Below, piece after piece: positions 15,443 to 25,300 of a DNA stretch of 32,366 bases (positions within the stretch are counted from its first letter, which is position 1; the number at the start of each line of letters is the position of its first letter). The notes beneath the pieces were generated by a model. That model was not told the origin of the DNA and ran no database searches. It worked only from the letters and a program-made list of their open reading frames with translations. The DNA is from Prevotellaceae bacterium (lineage in GTDB: Bacteria; Bacteroidota; Bacteroidia; Bacteroidales; Bacteroidaceae). The stretch spans positions 1-32,366 of the forward strand of contig CAJPLH010000005.1 in the NCBI GenBank assembly GCA_905371275.1. The letters are read 5' to 3'. Made by a program: the position numbers and the translations under genes.

Positions 15443-18010
15443 TTAGAAGTTCACACGGAAACCAGCGTAGAAGCTACGTGGAGCCATTGGACCATAGATG
15501 TAAGCAGAGTCGCGGTTGTAACCGAGATCGAAGTCATCTTGGTAAGAGTTGAAGATGTTTTGCACACCAGCGAATACTTGTCCCTTATAGTATTTGTAGA
15601 TGGGGAAAGAGTATTGCGCTTTCACACCAAGTTCGAAGAAAGATGGTGTCTTGAAAGTGCGAGGTCCAACCACTTCTCCGGGTTTGTTGGTCTGACCCTC
15701 ACCAGAGAGTACGCGGTCATACTTGATGTTGGAAGAAAGTTTATTAAGATAAGCATCCTTGGACAAGGTCTTACCATCGTCCTCTGTGGGAATATTGTGA
15801 CCCACTAACATGCTACCTGTGAAGTTACCCGTGAAGGTAAGGTCAAGCTGTTTGGTGACGTTGAAGGTTGAGATGAAATAACCATAGAGGTCAGGAGTGC
15901 GATACATGCGACGAGTTTCGTAAGCATCACCGAGATCCCACTTTTGCGCCTTGTTCCATTGGTTCTTGTGGTAAGTCACACCCATTTGGAGCGACCATGT
16001 CTTAGGAAGCGTGAGGCGACCTTCCAAACTTACACCCATCACCTTTGCACCTTGAGAGTTACTGCGAACATTCACGATTTCTTTGTAGGAGCCCTTTTCA
16101 GTTTCTGATTTCTGAGTGAGCGAGAAAGCATCGTGAAGTTCGGTGTAGAATCCTTCGGCAGTAAGGTTCAGTTGCCAAGCTCCGAAGTGAGTGTACCAGT
16201 CAGAAGAAAGGCTGAAGCTGTTAGAGCGTTCTTCGTGGAGGTTGGGATCGTTTTCGATAAGAATCAAGTCGCCACCAGCGTTGGCTACGTGCAAGTCTTC
16301 ATCAAACACTTGAGGAGCACGGAAACCAGAGCTAAAGTTGGCACGAAGCACGAGGTCTTTCGTGGGGTTGAAACGCAAGTTAGCACGTGGAGAGAAAATA
16401 GCTTTCTTCACCAAGCTGTGCTTGTCGAGACGACCACCGAGGAGGAAGCTCCACATATCGTTCTTCCACTCATTTTGCAAGTAGAGAGAGTTGGTGTTCA
16501 CCTTCTGATTGATGAATGCCTTGCGATAACCACTCTTGTCCTCCAAATTGTCGCTAGATCTTTCCAAGCCAACGGTGAATTGTGAAGGCATAAACAAGCA
16601 TTGATCGAAGTCGTAAGAGTATTGCGCACCAAATACATTGGTCATACCATTTGTGCGACCGTAGCTGATCATGCGTTTGCGCATTTCTTTTGCATCATCT
16701 TGGGTGAAGCTTGCTAGGTCTTCCTTTATTTGAGTCATATATTGGTTCACAGTCTTCTCACCACCGCCATAGTAGCTCTCACGTTGCACCTTCATGAAGG
16801 AAGCATAAGCATTGAAACGGTGCTTAGCATCGGGAGAAATGAAGTTGTAGTTCAAACTACCTGTGATGTTGTTGTGACGAAGTTGCTCTGCCACGTGTGC
16901 ATTGTGAGGTTCTTCATCAAAGTTGTCACCACCACGGCGGAATTCACGAGTGTTGTGCAATTCAGCAGTAAGTTTAGAATAGTCAGACACACGGAAGAAA
17001 GCACGCATACCCACGTTGCTACCATCGAGCATAGGCAATTCTGAATAGCCATCGCCAGTGTAGTCGTAAGGAGAACGATGGTGAAGCTGACCAAAGATGG
17101 TGATGCCCAACTTATTGTTTTCTGTTACATAAGTGGCATTGAGGTTTGTGGTATTTTCAAACGTGTTCAAACCACCGATGCCGCGAATTTCGTGAGAAAA
17201 ACTTGCTGAAGAAGACGTAGGATCTTTGGTAATGACATTGATGACACCCGCAATAGCCGAAGAACCGAACAAAGCACTACCACCACCGCGCATCACTTCG
17301 ATGCGTTCAATCATGTTGGTAGGGATTTGTTCCAAACCATAGACACCAGCCAATGCACTGTAAACAGGACGAGAGTCTACGAGGATTTGAGAGTAAGGAC
17401 CATCAAGACCATTGATGCGCACTTGTGAGAAACCGCAGTTTTGGCAGTTGTCTTCCACGCGTACGCCAGGTTGATATTTCAAAGCTTGTGAAAGGAAAGA
17501 ACTCTGTGTGCGGTCAAAGATTTTAGCATCGAGCACATTCACCAGAGTTGGAGCCAAACGGCGCTTAGTTACGTTACGAGTAGCAGAAACCACCACGTCA
17601 CCAAGGTTCACATCGTTAGGCACAATCTCGAAGTCAGAAACGAGGGTTGCGTCAGAGGTAGTCGTGATTTCGTGGATTTGAGGTTCAAAACCAGGCACAG
17701 CCACGCGCACGCGAAGTTTTCCCACAGGAAGATTCTTCAACATGAAGTGACCAGTCACGTCAGTAGTAACAGATATTTTAGTACCTAGCACTTCCACAAG
17801 CACGTTGGGGAGAAACTCTTGCGTCTCTGTGTTGCGCACGTGACCCACAATGTGAGCAGGGAGGTTGTTAGGCGTTTGCGTTGTAGCAATCGCTGTTTGC
17901 GAAGGAGCATTAGAGCTCAAAGCTGAAGCATCAGAAAATTGCGCAGCAAAGGCAGAAGTGGAGATAAGCGAACCACTCAAAGCCAAAAAGAGAGCGTAGT
18001 TTTTCTTCAT
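15443..18010 (-). CDS. TonB-dependent outer-membrane receptor
   Basis: 855 residues from the ATG at 18010; a TTG two codons upstream is less likely. A signal peptide (MKKNYALFLALSGSLISTSAFA) is followed by a carboxypeptidase-regulatory-like domain (about 50-125: VGHVRNTETQEFLPNVLVEV, TDVTGHF). The plug domain (about 135-260) contains DVVVSATR, VRINGLDGPYSQILVDSRPV, RIEVMRGGGSALFGSSAIAG and VINVITK. The rest is a 22-strand-type beta barrel ending in aromatic FRVNF. A CQNC pair in the plug (DNCQNCGFSQ) is recalled from a Bacteroidetes subgroup annotated as siderophore, heme or cobalamin-type receptors. The actual ligand cannot be assigned. It is not SusC: there is no SusD partner beside it and the length is shorter. 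It has its own terminator and is divergent from the GH20 gene. Confidence 0.93.
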   Translation of the reverse strand: MKKNYALFLALSGSLISTSAFAAQFSDASALSSNAPSQTAIATTQTPNNLPAHIVGHVRNTETQEFLPNVLVEVLGTKISVTTDVTGHFMLKNLPVGKLRVRVAVPGFEPQIHEITTTSDATLVSDFEIVPNDVNLGDVVVSATRNVTKRRLAPTLVNVLDAKIFDRTQSSFLSQALKYQPGVRVEDNCQNCGFSQVRINGLDGPYSQILVDSRPVYSALAGVYGLEQIPTNMIERIEVMRGGGSALFGSSAIAGVINVITKDPTSSSASFSHEIRGIGGLNTFENTTNLNATYVTENNKLGITIFGQLHHRSPYDYTGDGYSELPMLDGSNVGMRAFFRVSDYSKLTAELHNTREFRRGGDNFDEEPHNAHVAEQLRHNNITGSLNYNFISPDAKHRFNAYASFMKVQRESYYGGGEKTVNQYMTQIKEDLASFTQDDAKEMRKRMISYGRTNGMTNVFGAQYSYDFDQCLFMPSQFTVGLERSSDNLEDKSGYRKAFINQKVNTNSLYLQNEWKNDMWSFLLGGRLDKHSLVKKAIFSPRANLRFNPTKDLVLRANFSSGFRAPQVFDEDLHVANAGGDLILIENDPNLHEERSNSFSLSSDWYTHFGAWQLNLTAEGFYTELHDAFSLTQKSETEKGSYKEIVNVRSNSQGAKVMGVSLEGRLTLPKTWSLQMGVTYHKNQWNKAQKWDLGDAYETRRMYRTPDLYGYFISTFNVTKQLDLTFTGNFTGSMLVGHNIPTEDDGKTLSKDAYLNKLSSNIKYDRVLSGEGQTNKPGEVVGPRTFKTPSFFELGVKAQYSFPIYKYYKGQVFAGVQNIFNSYQDDFDLGYNRDSAYIYGPMAPRSFYAGFRVNF

Positions 18011-18113
18011 AATCAAAGCGTTTAATTTAGGATAAACTTGATTGTTGAGAAAATAGAGGAAATAGAAATCATAGAGAGCCTACTTTCTACCGCCAGTATT
18101 TGTTTTTCGGGGG

Positions 18114-18144
18114 CAAAGTTCTCACTTTATTCTTTTGTGTGCAA
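18114..18144 (-). promoter_or_regulatory. Candidate promoter for the TonB-dependent receptor
   Basis: On the minus strand, TTG (18144-18142), 20 bases, GAACTTTG (18121-18114). Spacing is right and the -7 box has one departure (G for the first T). It would give a leader of about 100 bases. Confidence 0.4.
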
Positions 18145-18271
18145 TACCTATATCTAGTGATTTACTACAAAACTGATAACATTTATTCTATTTGATGCTG
18201 TTTTTCTCTTAATTTATTGTTAAACCCAGAGGTTTCATGAGGGGATGAAGGTATCATTATTTGATTGTTTA

Positions 18272-18290
18272 GGTTCTAATGACCGGTTTG
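18272..18290 (-). repeat. Dispersed intergenic motif, copy D
   Basis: The minus strand reads CAAACCGGTCATTAGAACC. It overlaps where a -33 element for the GH20 promoter would be expected. Confidence 0.5.
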
Positions 18291-18303
18291 TATTAAAAAT
18301 ATG

Positions 18304-18311
18304 TATCTTTG
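18304..18311 (+). promoter_or_regulatory. Candidate -7 box for the GH20 gene
   Basis: TATCTTTG fits TAnnTTTG, 24 bases before the ATG at 18336. The nearest TTTG (18287-18290) is only 13 bases upstream, shorter than the normal 19-21, so the -33 region is not consensus. The promoter may need an activator. Confidence 0.55.
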
Positions 18312-18335
18312 CATCAATAAATTGTCTCCCTTTCT

Positions 18336-20462
18336 ATGAAACGTCTTTTGTTCCTCCTATTCTCCTTTTGTTTGTGTCTTGTCGCTGTATATGGGGCGAA
18401 TGGTAAGTCATTTTCTAATGATGCCGTGAAACTGATTCCTGTTCCGACTTCGTATGTGAAGACTAGTGGAAAAATGAAGATGACCGGACAGTTGCGCCTT
18501 GTTGCCAACGAGAAGATTTCTCAAGCACTCCGTCAATGGCTGCGCCTGCAGTGGAAGGAGGCATTCCCTGCCTTGACCCTCAACCAAGGGGCAAAACGGG
18601 TGTTGCGTATCGATTTGAAGACACTGAATGAACAGGAGAATGAACAAGAAAATCGTCCGAAGAACACGGAAAATAATCCCTACGATAAAGAACAAGTAGC
18701 GAATTATAAACAACTGCAGGGTTATCAATTACGCGTTACGCCGCGTGAAATCCACATCCAAGCCACAACGATAGCGGGCGTATTTTATGCCCTGCAAACC
18801 TTACGTCAACTAGAAGAGCAAGGTTGTGTGCCCTGTTGCATTGTCAAGGACGAACCCAAGTACGCCTACCGAGGACTTATGCTCGACTGCTCGCGCCATT
18901 TTTGGCCGAAGGAATTTATCTTGAAGCAGTTGGACGCTATGGCTTATCTCAAGATGAATCAACTGCATTTGCATCTTACTGATGATGCTGGATGGCGCAT
19001 GGAAATCCTGCAATATCCCGCTTTGACTGAAAAGACGGCTTGGAGAGTAGGGAGAAATTGGAATGAATGGCGCGAACAAGGGCAACGCTATGCAAGCAAA
19101 GACGATGTCGGTGCATCGGGCGGATATTACACCCAACAGGATTTGAAGGAAATAGTGGCTTATGCTGCAGCACGTCACATCACGGTGATTCCCGAAATCG
19201 AGATGCCCGGTCATAGTGCGGAGGTACTGTATGCCTATCCCGAACTGCAATGTGAGCAAGTGAAAGAGCGAAATAGCGATCTCTGTGTTGGCAACGAGCA
19301 GACTTTTGTTTTTCTCGAAAACGTGTTGCGCGAGGTGATGCAAGTATTTCCCTCTCGTTACATCCATATTGGTGGTGATGAAGCCTCGCGTCAAGCGTGG
19401 AGCACTTGTCCACGTTGTCAGCAGCGCATGAAGAAGGAGGGATTGAAGACAGTGGCAGAACTGCAGGCTTATCTCACGCAGCGCATAGAGCGTTTTCTCG
19501 AACGCCATGGCAGAATATTGATTGGGTGGGATGAAATTTTGGAGGGGCAGTTGCCCCCCAATGCCGTAGTGATGTCGTGGCGCGGAGAAGAGGGAGGCAT
19601 AGCAGCCACAAAAGCAGGGCATAACGTCATCATGACGCCCGGACGCTACTGCTATCTGGATCGCTATCAAGACTATCCCCCTTCGCAGCCTAAGGCTTTC
19701 GGCAGTTATATGTCTTTGGAACAGTGCTATGCCTACGACCCTGCAGGACAATTGCACGACAGTATATCTCGTCACATCCAAGGTTTACAGGGCAATCTGT
19801 GGACGGAACAAGTGCCTACGATGACGCATTGCGAATATATGCTCTATCCGCGCCTATTGGCAATAGCAGAAAATGGATGGAGCCATCGCAAAACCAACTA
19901 TGCCGACTTCCACCGCAGAGCCTTGCACCTGCAAGGTGTGTTGGCAAATCGTGGTTACCATCCCTTCGACCTGCGAAAGGAGATAGGTGAGCGTGCGGAG
20001 AAGAAAACTGTGCTTCATCATCTAGCCGTAGGCAAAAAAGTGGTGTATCATGCACCCTATGCGTCAAACTATCCTGCTTCTGGCGATGCTACTTTGGTTG
20101 ATGGCAAAAGTGGTGGTTGGGATTTCCAAGATGGCGAATGGCAAGGTTTCATCAGCGCCAACCGTCTGGACGTGACCATCGATTTAGGTGTGGTTACACC
20201 ATTGCGGCTCATCAAAGCAGCTTTCTTTCAGTCGGTGAGTGCAGACATCTACACTCCATCCGAGATAGATATTCTGGTGTCGGACAACGGAGTGGAATTC
20301 CATCAACTCGACCATCGTCAATATAATGTGGACATTTCTACTGATTTTAAGGTGCAGACGCTGGAATGGCGCGGAGAGAGCAAGGCGCGTTTCATTCGAT
20401 ATCAAGCAAAGTCTGGCAAACAAAACGGCTGGATATTCACCGATGAGATTTGTGTGCAGTGA
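18336..20462 (+). CDS. Exported GH20 beta-N-acetylhexosaminidase with C-terminal discoidin-like domain
   Basis: 708 residues. An N-terminal signal peptide (MKRLLFLLFSFCLCLVAVYG) exports it to the periplasm or surface. A GH20b-type alpha/beta domain covers about 30-165. The catalytic barrel (about 170-510) shows YRGLMLDCSRHFWP, QLHLHLTDDAGWRME, MPGHS and the Asp-Glu pair D348/E349 in HIGGDEASR, which is the substrate-assisted catalytic site of GH20. GNLWTEQV near residue 490 is also a family landmark. Residues about 560-708 (VTIDLGVVTPLRLI, IDILVSDNGVEFHQL, KARFIRYQAKS) look like an F5/8 type C or CBM32-like sugar-binding module. It should release terminal beta-GlcNAc or GalNAc from host or bacterial glycans. 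It converges on the susCD operon; cooperation is inferred. Confidence 0.95.
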   Translation: MKRLLFLLFSFCLCLVAVYGANGKSFSNDAVKLIPVPTSYVKTSGKMKMTGQLRLVANEKISQALRQWLRLQWKEAFPALTLNQGAKRVLRIDLKTLNEQENEQENRPKNTENNPYDKEQVANYKQLQGYQLRVTPREIHIQATTIAGVFYALQTLRQLEEQGCVPCCIVKDEPKYAYRGLMLDCSRHFWPKEFILKQLDAMAYLKMNQLHLHLTDDAGWRMEILQYPALTEKTAWRVGRNWNEWREQGQRYASKDDVGASGGYYTQQDLKEIVAYAAARHITVIPEIEMPGHSAEVLYAYPELQCEQVKERNSDLCVGNEQTFVFLENVLREVMQVFPSRYIHIGGDEASRQAWSTCPRCQQRMKKEGLKTVAELQAYLTQRIERFLERHGRILIGWDEILEGQLPPNAVVMSWRGEEGGIAATKAGHNVIMTPGRYCYLDRYQDYPPSQPKAFGSYMSLEQCYAYDPAGQLHDSISRHIQGLQGNLWTEQVPTMTHCEYMLYPRLLAIAENGWSHRKTNYADFHRRALHLQGVLANRGYHPFDLRKEIGERAEKKTVLHHLAVGKKVVYHAPYASNYPASGDATLVDGKSGGWDFQDGEWQGFISANRLDVTIDLGVVTPLRLIKAAFFQSVSADIYTPSEIDILVSDNGVEFHQLDHRQYNVDISTDFKVQTLEWRGESKARFIRYQAKSGKQNGWIFTDEICVQ

Positions 20463-20473
20463 TGCAATGATTC

Positions 20474-20503
20474 TCCCAAATTGGTAATTAGACAGATTTG
20501 GGA
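20474..20503. repeat. Dispersed intergenic motif, copy F, inside a small palindrome
   Basis: CCCAAATTGGTAATTAGACA (20475-20494) is two changes from the common motif. TCCCAAAT (20474-20481) and ATTTGGGA (20496-20503) form an 8-bp inverted repeat around it. It begins 12 bases after the GH20 stop codon and could be part of that gene's 3' end. Confidence 0.45.
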
Positions 20504-20520
20504 TATACGTATCAAACACC

Positions 20521-20558
20521 AAAAAGAGATGCTGCAAAAACGAGTTTTGCAACATCTC
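20521..20558 (-). terminator. Rho-independent terminator of the susCD operon
   Basis: On the minus strand, GAGATGTTGCAAAA (20558-20545) pairs with 20539-20526 around a 5-nt loop and is followed by TTTTT. One U-G wobble pairs only in the minus-strand RNA. The sequence is nearly the same as the terminator after argS (4610-4644). It lies 108 bases beyond the susD stop and also faces the end of GH20. Confidence 0.7.
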
Positions 20559-20665
20559 CATCTCAATGTATTATTCTTTTCTTGCTATTTTCGTCTTCTT
20601 CTTTATATGTGTGTGCCATACATTAAGTCCACAAATAAAGAATAGTGTAGTAGCAAAAAGAGTTT

Positions 20666-22321
20666 CTATCGCTTCAAGTTAGGATTTTTTTCTGTTTCTT
20701 GCAGAGGATACGGTGCATAGTTCATATTGTCGTTCCACGCACCAGTTACTGGCACAGCTTCTGAGGCAAAATAGCCAGGAGCCACCTCAATCGGTTGGTT
20801 AGCGACACGGCGAGCAAAGGTATTTTTCAAATCGTTCATTCTGAGTTGGTCTGCACGACGTGTCACCATAGACAACCAGTATCCAGCCACTTCCCAGCCG
20901 TGTTCTTCGTAAGCCGCTTGCGCCAGTTGGTCTGCGGTCATAGCATCGATGCTCACACCATGCACCTTGTCCACTTCTCCAGGTTCCACAGCGCGTTGGC
21001 GCACCAACTTCAAGCATTCTTTAGCGAGGGTGAGGTCTGTTTTGCCAGCGCGTGCAGCACTTTCAGCATACCACAAAAGCACCTCTGCATAACGAATCAC
21101 CTGATGTCGGCGTCCGTTGAGCATACCTCTCCATTTCGGTGCCGTATAGTCATAAGGAGCTAGGGCTTGTCCGCCCTTGCCATCGTCATTCACGGTGAAG
21201 AGAGAAAACATAGGGTGGTATTCAGGTATTATCGCATTTGTCTTGCCCTCAGCGATAGACTTGCCATCTTTGGTAGCCCACCAATCATAGAGTTGGCCGT
21301 CTTTCAACAATTTAGGATCATAAGTAGCCGATTTGCGAGGACCATCGGGCATTCGTTTCCAGAAATCAATCTCACCCCAGGCATCGCCCCAGCCACCAAG
21401 GCTTTCAAAAAGCATCGTGCTCGCCAATTGAGAATCGTGACTCCACGAACGGTTGGGAGAATTGTTGATGGCCAAAATAGCTTCGTGACCATAATTGTTT
21501 CCCATAGAGTGAATGTTTTTCCACTCACTCTCGAGCATTGTTGGATACTTGCCAGCCTTTTGACCTTGAATCACAGCCTCAGCTGCTTCAGCTGCCTTAG
21601 CATAATACTCCGCACCCTTATTGAGCGGATAGCCCGCCATAGCCATATACACGGCAGAGAGTGTAGATTTCACCGCTTGTTGCGTCACATAGACATTCGT
21701 TCCAAACATTTGGCGAGGTTCGCCTTTGTAGGTTGCAGGAAGTTCGAAACTCTCCGCTTTCAACAAGTCGGCTAAAATCTGATCATATACCTTTTCCACC
21801 GACGACAACTGAATTGTGCCGTGGTCATCTTCGTTGTGCAAATTGATGGGAAGGTCACCAAACACGCGCACGAGGTAGAAGTAGGCATAAGCACGCCAGA
21901 AGTACGCTTGTCCCAATGCAATGTTTAGTTCTTCTTTTGAAGTGGGGGTGCGTTGCGCATTGTCGATGATGAAGTTGGCTTCGTGGATGATGTCATAGTG
22001 CTTGTTCCAAGCAGCCACAACCCCTTTGTTGTCGGCAGAGGCAGAGAAGGCATCGAGTTGAGCACAAGCCTGTTTGTTAGAACTTGGGTTGGCTGTGATG
22101 TCATCGCCCTGCCATTGGGGATACATCATATTGGTGTAAGACTGAGAATCGGTGACTTTGGTGAAAAGCGACACTAAACTCATGTTGAGTTCATCTTGTG
22201 AAGAAAAATAAGCACTAGAAACAATTCTGCCCTTGGGGTCTTCGGTGAGAAAATCAGAGCAAGCAGTAGTGCTAAATAGGGAAGCTGCGAGCGCAGCAGC
22301 ATAAAATATATTGGATTTCAT
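20666..22321 (-). CDS. SusD/RagB family nutrient-binding outer-membrane lipoprotein
   Basis: 551 residues from the ATG at 22321; a TTG four codons earlier is less likely. A lipoprotein signal peptide (MKSNIFYAAALAASLFSTTA) ends at C21, followed by SDFLTEDP, the classic SusD start. The family's tetratricopeptide-like region is visible in AYFWRAYAYFYLVRVFGDLP, and the C-terminal part has RYAEVLLWYAESAAR and EEHGWEVAGYW. It sits on the cell surface, caps the SusC barrel and helps capture a glycan or peptide-like ligand. It follows susC by 54 bases and ends at a terminator, so the operon holds just these two genes. The ligand cannot be read from sequence. Confidence 0.95.
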   Translation of the reverse strand: MKSNIFYAAALAASLFSTTACSDFLTEDPKGRIVSSAYFSSQDELNMSLVSLFTKVTDSQSYTNMMYPQWQGDDITANPSSNKQACAQLDAFSASADNKGVVAAWNKHYDIIHEANFIIDNAQRTPTSKEELNIALGQAYFWRAYAYFYLVRVFGDLPINLHNEDDHGTIQLSSVEKVYDQILADLLKAESFELPATYKGEPRQMFGTNVYVTQQAVKSTLSAVYMAMAGYPLNKGAEYYAKAAEAAEAVIQGQKAGKYPTMLESEWKNIHSMGNNYGHEAILAINNSPNRSWSHDSQLASTMLFESLGGWGDAWGEIDFWKRMPDGPRKSATYDPKLLKDGQLYDWWATKDGKSIAEGKTNAIIPEYHPMFSLFTVNDDGKGGQALAPYDYTAPKWRGMLNGRRHQVIRYAEVLLWYAESAARAGKTDLTLAKECLKLVRQRAVEPGEVDKVHGVSIDAMTADQLAQAAYEEHGWEVAGYWLSMVTRRADQLRMNDLKNTFARRVANQPIEVAPGYFASEAVPVTGAWNDNMNYAPYPLQETEKNPNLKR

Positions 22322-22375
22322 AAGAAATAGCAATTATGGGTTATTACATTTCCGAGCGATGATCGGTAATCTTCA

Positions 22376-25300
22376 TTAGAAAGTGAAGCGTGCACCGAGA
22401 GTGAAAGTGCGTGGTGCGGGATATCCGCCCATGTCTACACCATTTTCATAGTCTGCACGGCCAAAGGAGAATCCAGCAGGGTCTGCGCCCTTGTAGCCAG
22501 TGAGAGTGAAGAGGTTTTGTACGCCAAAGGACAGGCGAATGTCTGCAAACTTCGTTTGTTCTTTCGTCAGGTTGTAAGCCAAACTGATGTTTTCCAAACG
22601 GAGATAGTCTGCATTTTCAATCCACTTGCTAGAGTTGCCATAGTTCTTATTGCCCACTGCATCCAATCGTGGCATCGTCACACCCATATTCTTCACATAG
22701 TCAGCATCGGTGACGAAAGCCGAAGCACCAGGCATCGCATTCATCAAGAAGCGTGCCACGTTGAGACGTTGCGCACCAAATGCAGCATTGAAGAAAGCAT
22801 TGAGTTCCCATTGTTTGAAATGCAAAGTGTTGTTCCAACCCAAAGTGAAATCAGGATTAGCCTTGCCCAACACACGGCGGTCGCTGGCATCCAGTTTACC
22901 GTTGTTGTTGAAATCTGTATATTTATCTCTGCCCTCTTTGTCGATACCTTCCCACACATAACCGTAGAAAGTTCCCACAGCCTCGCCTTCTTTCACGATG
23001 CTCACAGCATCCACTGTGCCACCCGCAGGCGAATTACCATAGAGAATGGGTTCTTCAGCAGTGAGTTTCACCACCTTATTCTTGTTGTAAGAGCCATTGA
23101 TGGTAGAAGTCCATTGGAAATCGTTAGTTTGCACGATGCGAGCTGTCAAAGACAAGTCCACACCCGTGTTGGTGATTTCACCAGCATTGACCCAATATCT
23201 CAAACCACCCACATAGTTAGCTTGTGAGCGTTGAAGCAGCGCATCATAGGTGTGTTTTGCAAAGAAGTCCACGCCGATTTCGATGCGGTTGTTCCACAAA
23301 CTCACGTCAACTCCGAAGTCAAATTGATGAGTCTTTTCCCAAGTCAAATTGGGAGTTGCCACCGTCGAAACGGAATAGCCCGTGAAGTCTGTCTTTGCGC
23401 CAAAGTTGAAACTAGACACAGAGAGCAATGGCAGCGTAGAATAAGGTGTTATGTTTTGGTTACCAATCACACCATAACTTGTGCGCAATTTCAGGTTGTT
23501 CACCACCTTGCGTAAGGGTTGCATAAACTCTTCGTTGGTCACCGACCAAGCAGCAGCGATAGAGGGGAAATAGCCCCACTTGTGATTGGTGAAACGACTA
23601 GAACCGTCGGCGCGGAATGTAGCCGTGAGCATATAGCGGTCAGCATAGTTATACATCACACGACCCACTCCCGACAAGAGCGCGTAAGCCGAATAACCAT
23701 TGTGTTGATCGCGCACTGCAGCATTCTTCACATCCCAATATTCCACAGCGTCCGTTTTCAGTTGCTGCCCTGAGATGCCCATGGTGCGTGTTTCGCTTTT
23801 TGTGGCTTCATACACCGCCGTAGCCACCAAACTGTGTTCTCCCCACTTTTGATTGTAGGTCAAATTGTTGGTGCTCTGGAGCATAAGGTGGAAATTGTCG
23901 TTGTTGTGCATCGAAGTCTTGCCAAAACTCAACACTCTAGGTGCAAAACCATATCCCTTCTGGTCTTGATAGTCGCCACTGTTGGTGCTGGTGAAGGTGA
24001 GTCCTTTGGCTATGTTAAACTTCATTTCAAATCGACCATTCACCATGTGTCCCATCATATCGTTTTTCACTGCAGTGAGTACCGCATAGGGGTTTTCAGC
24101 CGAAATGCTATTGTAGGGGTCGCGTCTAAACTTGATGCCATCGGCTTGATACATATCCATCGCAGGCGAATAGTTGAGCGCACGCACTATGGCATTGTCT
24201 AGGTTCATACCAAACATACCACTACCTTTGCCTTCATTGCGCACAGCCTGCACGTCGGCAGTGAGTTCAAGCCAAGGATAGACCTGAGTGTGCACATTGA
24301 GTTTTGCGCTATAGCGTTGAAATTCTGTGCCAACCACCACACCACTGTTTTTCATATAGCCTGCAGACACATAGAGTTGCGTGTCGTTGTTGCCTTTGCT
24401 CAACGAGAGTTTGTAGTCGTCGGTTTGTCCTGTGCGCAACACCATATCGAGCCAGTCCACACCGGGCTTTGTGCCATTGAGGAAAGGTTTCAAATCTTCA
24501 GGCGCATTGCCATTGAATTTATATTTTGTGAGGAGTTCAGCATATTCTTTTGTCCCCATCACCTTGGGCATATGAGTGGCTTGTGCCCATCCGTGCGACA
24601 CATCAAGCACCACTTGTGTTTGTCCAGCTTTACCGCCTTTTGTGGCGATCAATACCACACCATTGGCACCACGGCTACCATAGATGGCTGTTGAAGAAGC
24701 ATCTTTCAGTACTTGCATGCTCTGGATGTCTTCGGGATTGATGCCATCAAGGCCAGATTCGCGCACCACACCATCCACCACATAGAGTGGTTCGTTACTG
24801 TTGTGGATTGACCCTGTGCCACGAACGCGGATTTTCACGCTACCGCCAGGTATGCCACTACCTATCACCTGCACACCGCTCACGCGACCTTGGAGCGCAT
24901 CGCTCACACGCGTAATGGGTTGCGCCTTAAACGCCTTTGAGTCCATTGCTGCCACAGCCCCTGCCAAGTCGGCTTTGCGCACTGTGCCATAACCGATGAC
25001 AACGGCCTCGTTGAAACTGTTGTCCATCAATTTGAGCGTCACATCGAGTTTACCTTCGGTGGCCACCACGCGCTGACGTTCATATCCGATGAAAGAAAAT
25101 TGCAATGCGCTTCCGGGAGCCACTTTGATGGTATAACGACCTTGTGCGTCGGTCACCACGGCTTGTCGTGTGCCGACCACTGTCACAGAGACACCAGACA
25201 ATTTTTCGCCCTCATCGCTTACCACAGTACCGCTCACTGTGATTTGTTTCTTTGCTTGTTGCACGGTTATGCCGGATGTTTCAGATGAAGCATTGGGCAC

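Larger units (their letters stand above)
18011..18335. other. Divergent intergenic region between the TonB receptor and GH20 genes
   Basis: 325 AT-rich bases with no credible gene. It holds a possible receptor promoter (18114-18144, minus), one copy of the dispersed motif (18272-18290) and the GH20 -7 box (18304-18311). I did not see a Fur-like 19-bp palindrome or a riboswitch fold by eye. Confidence 0.6.

Noticed and set aside
18011..18335. Cobalamin riboswitch or Fur box upstream of the TonB receptor
   Set aside because: I could not find the conserved B12-box core or a 19-bp Fur-like palindrome by eye.
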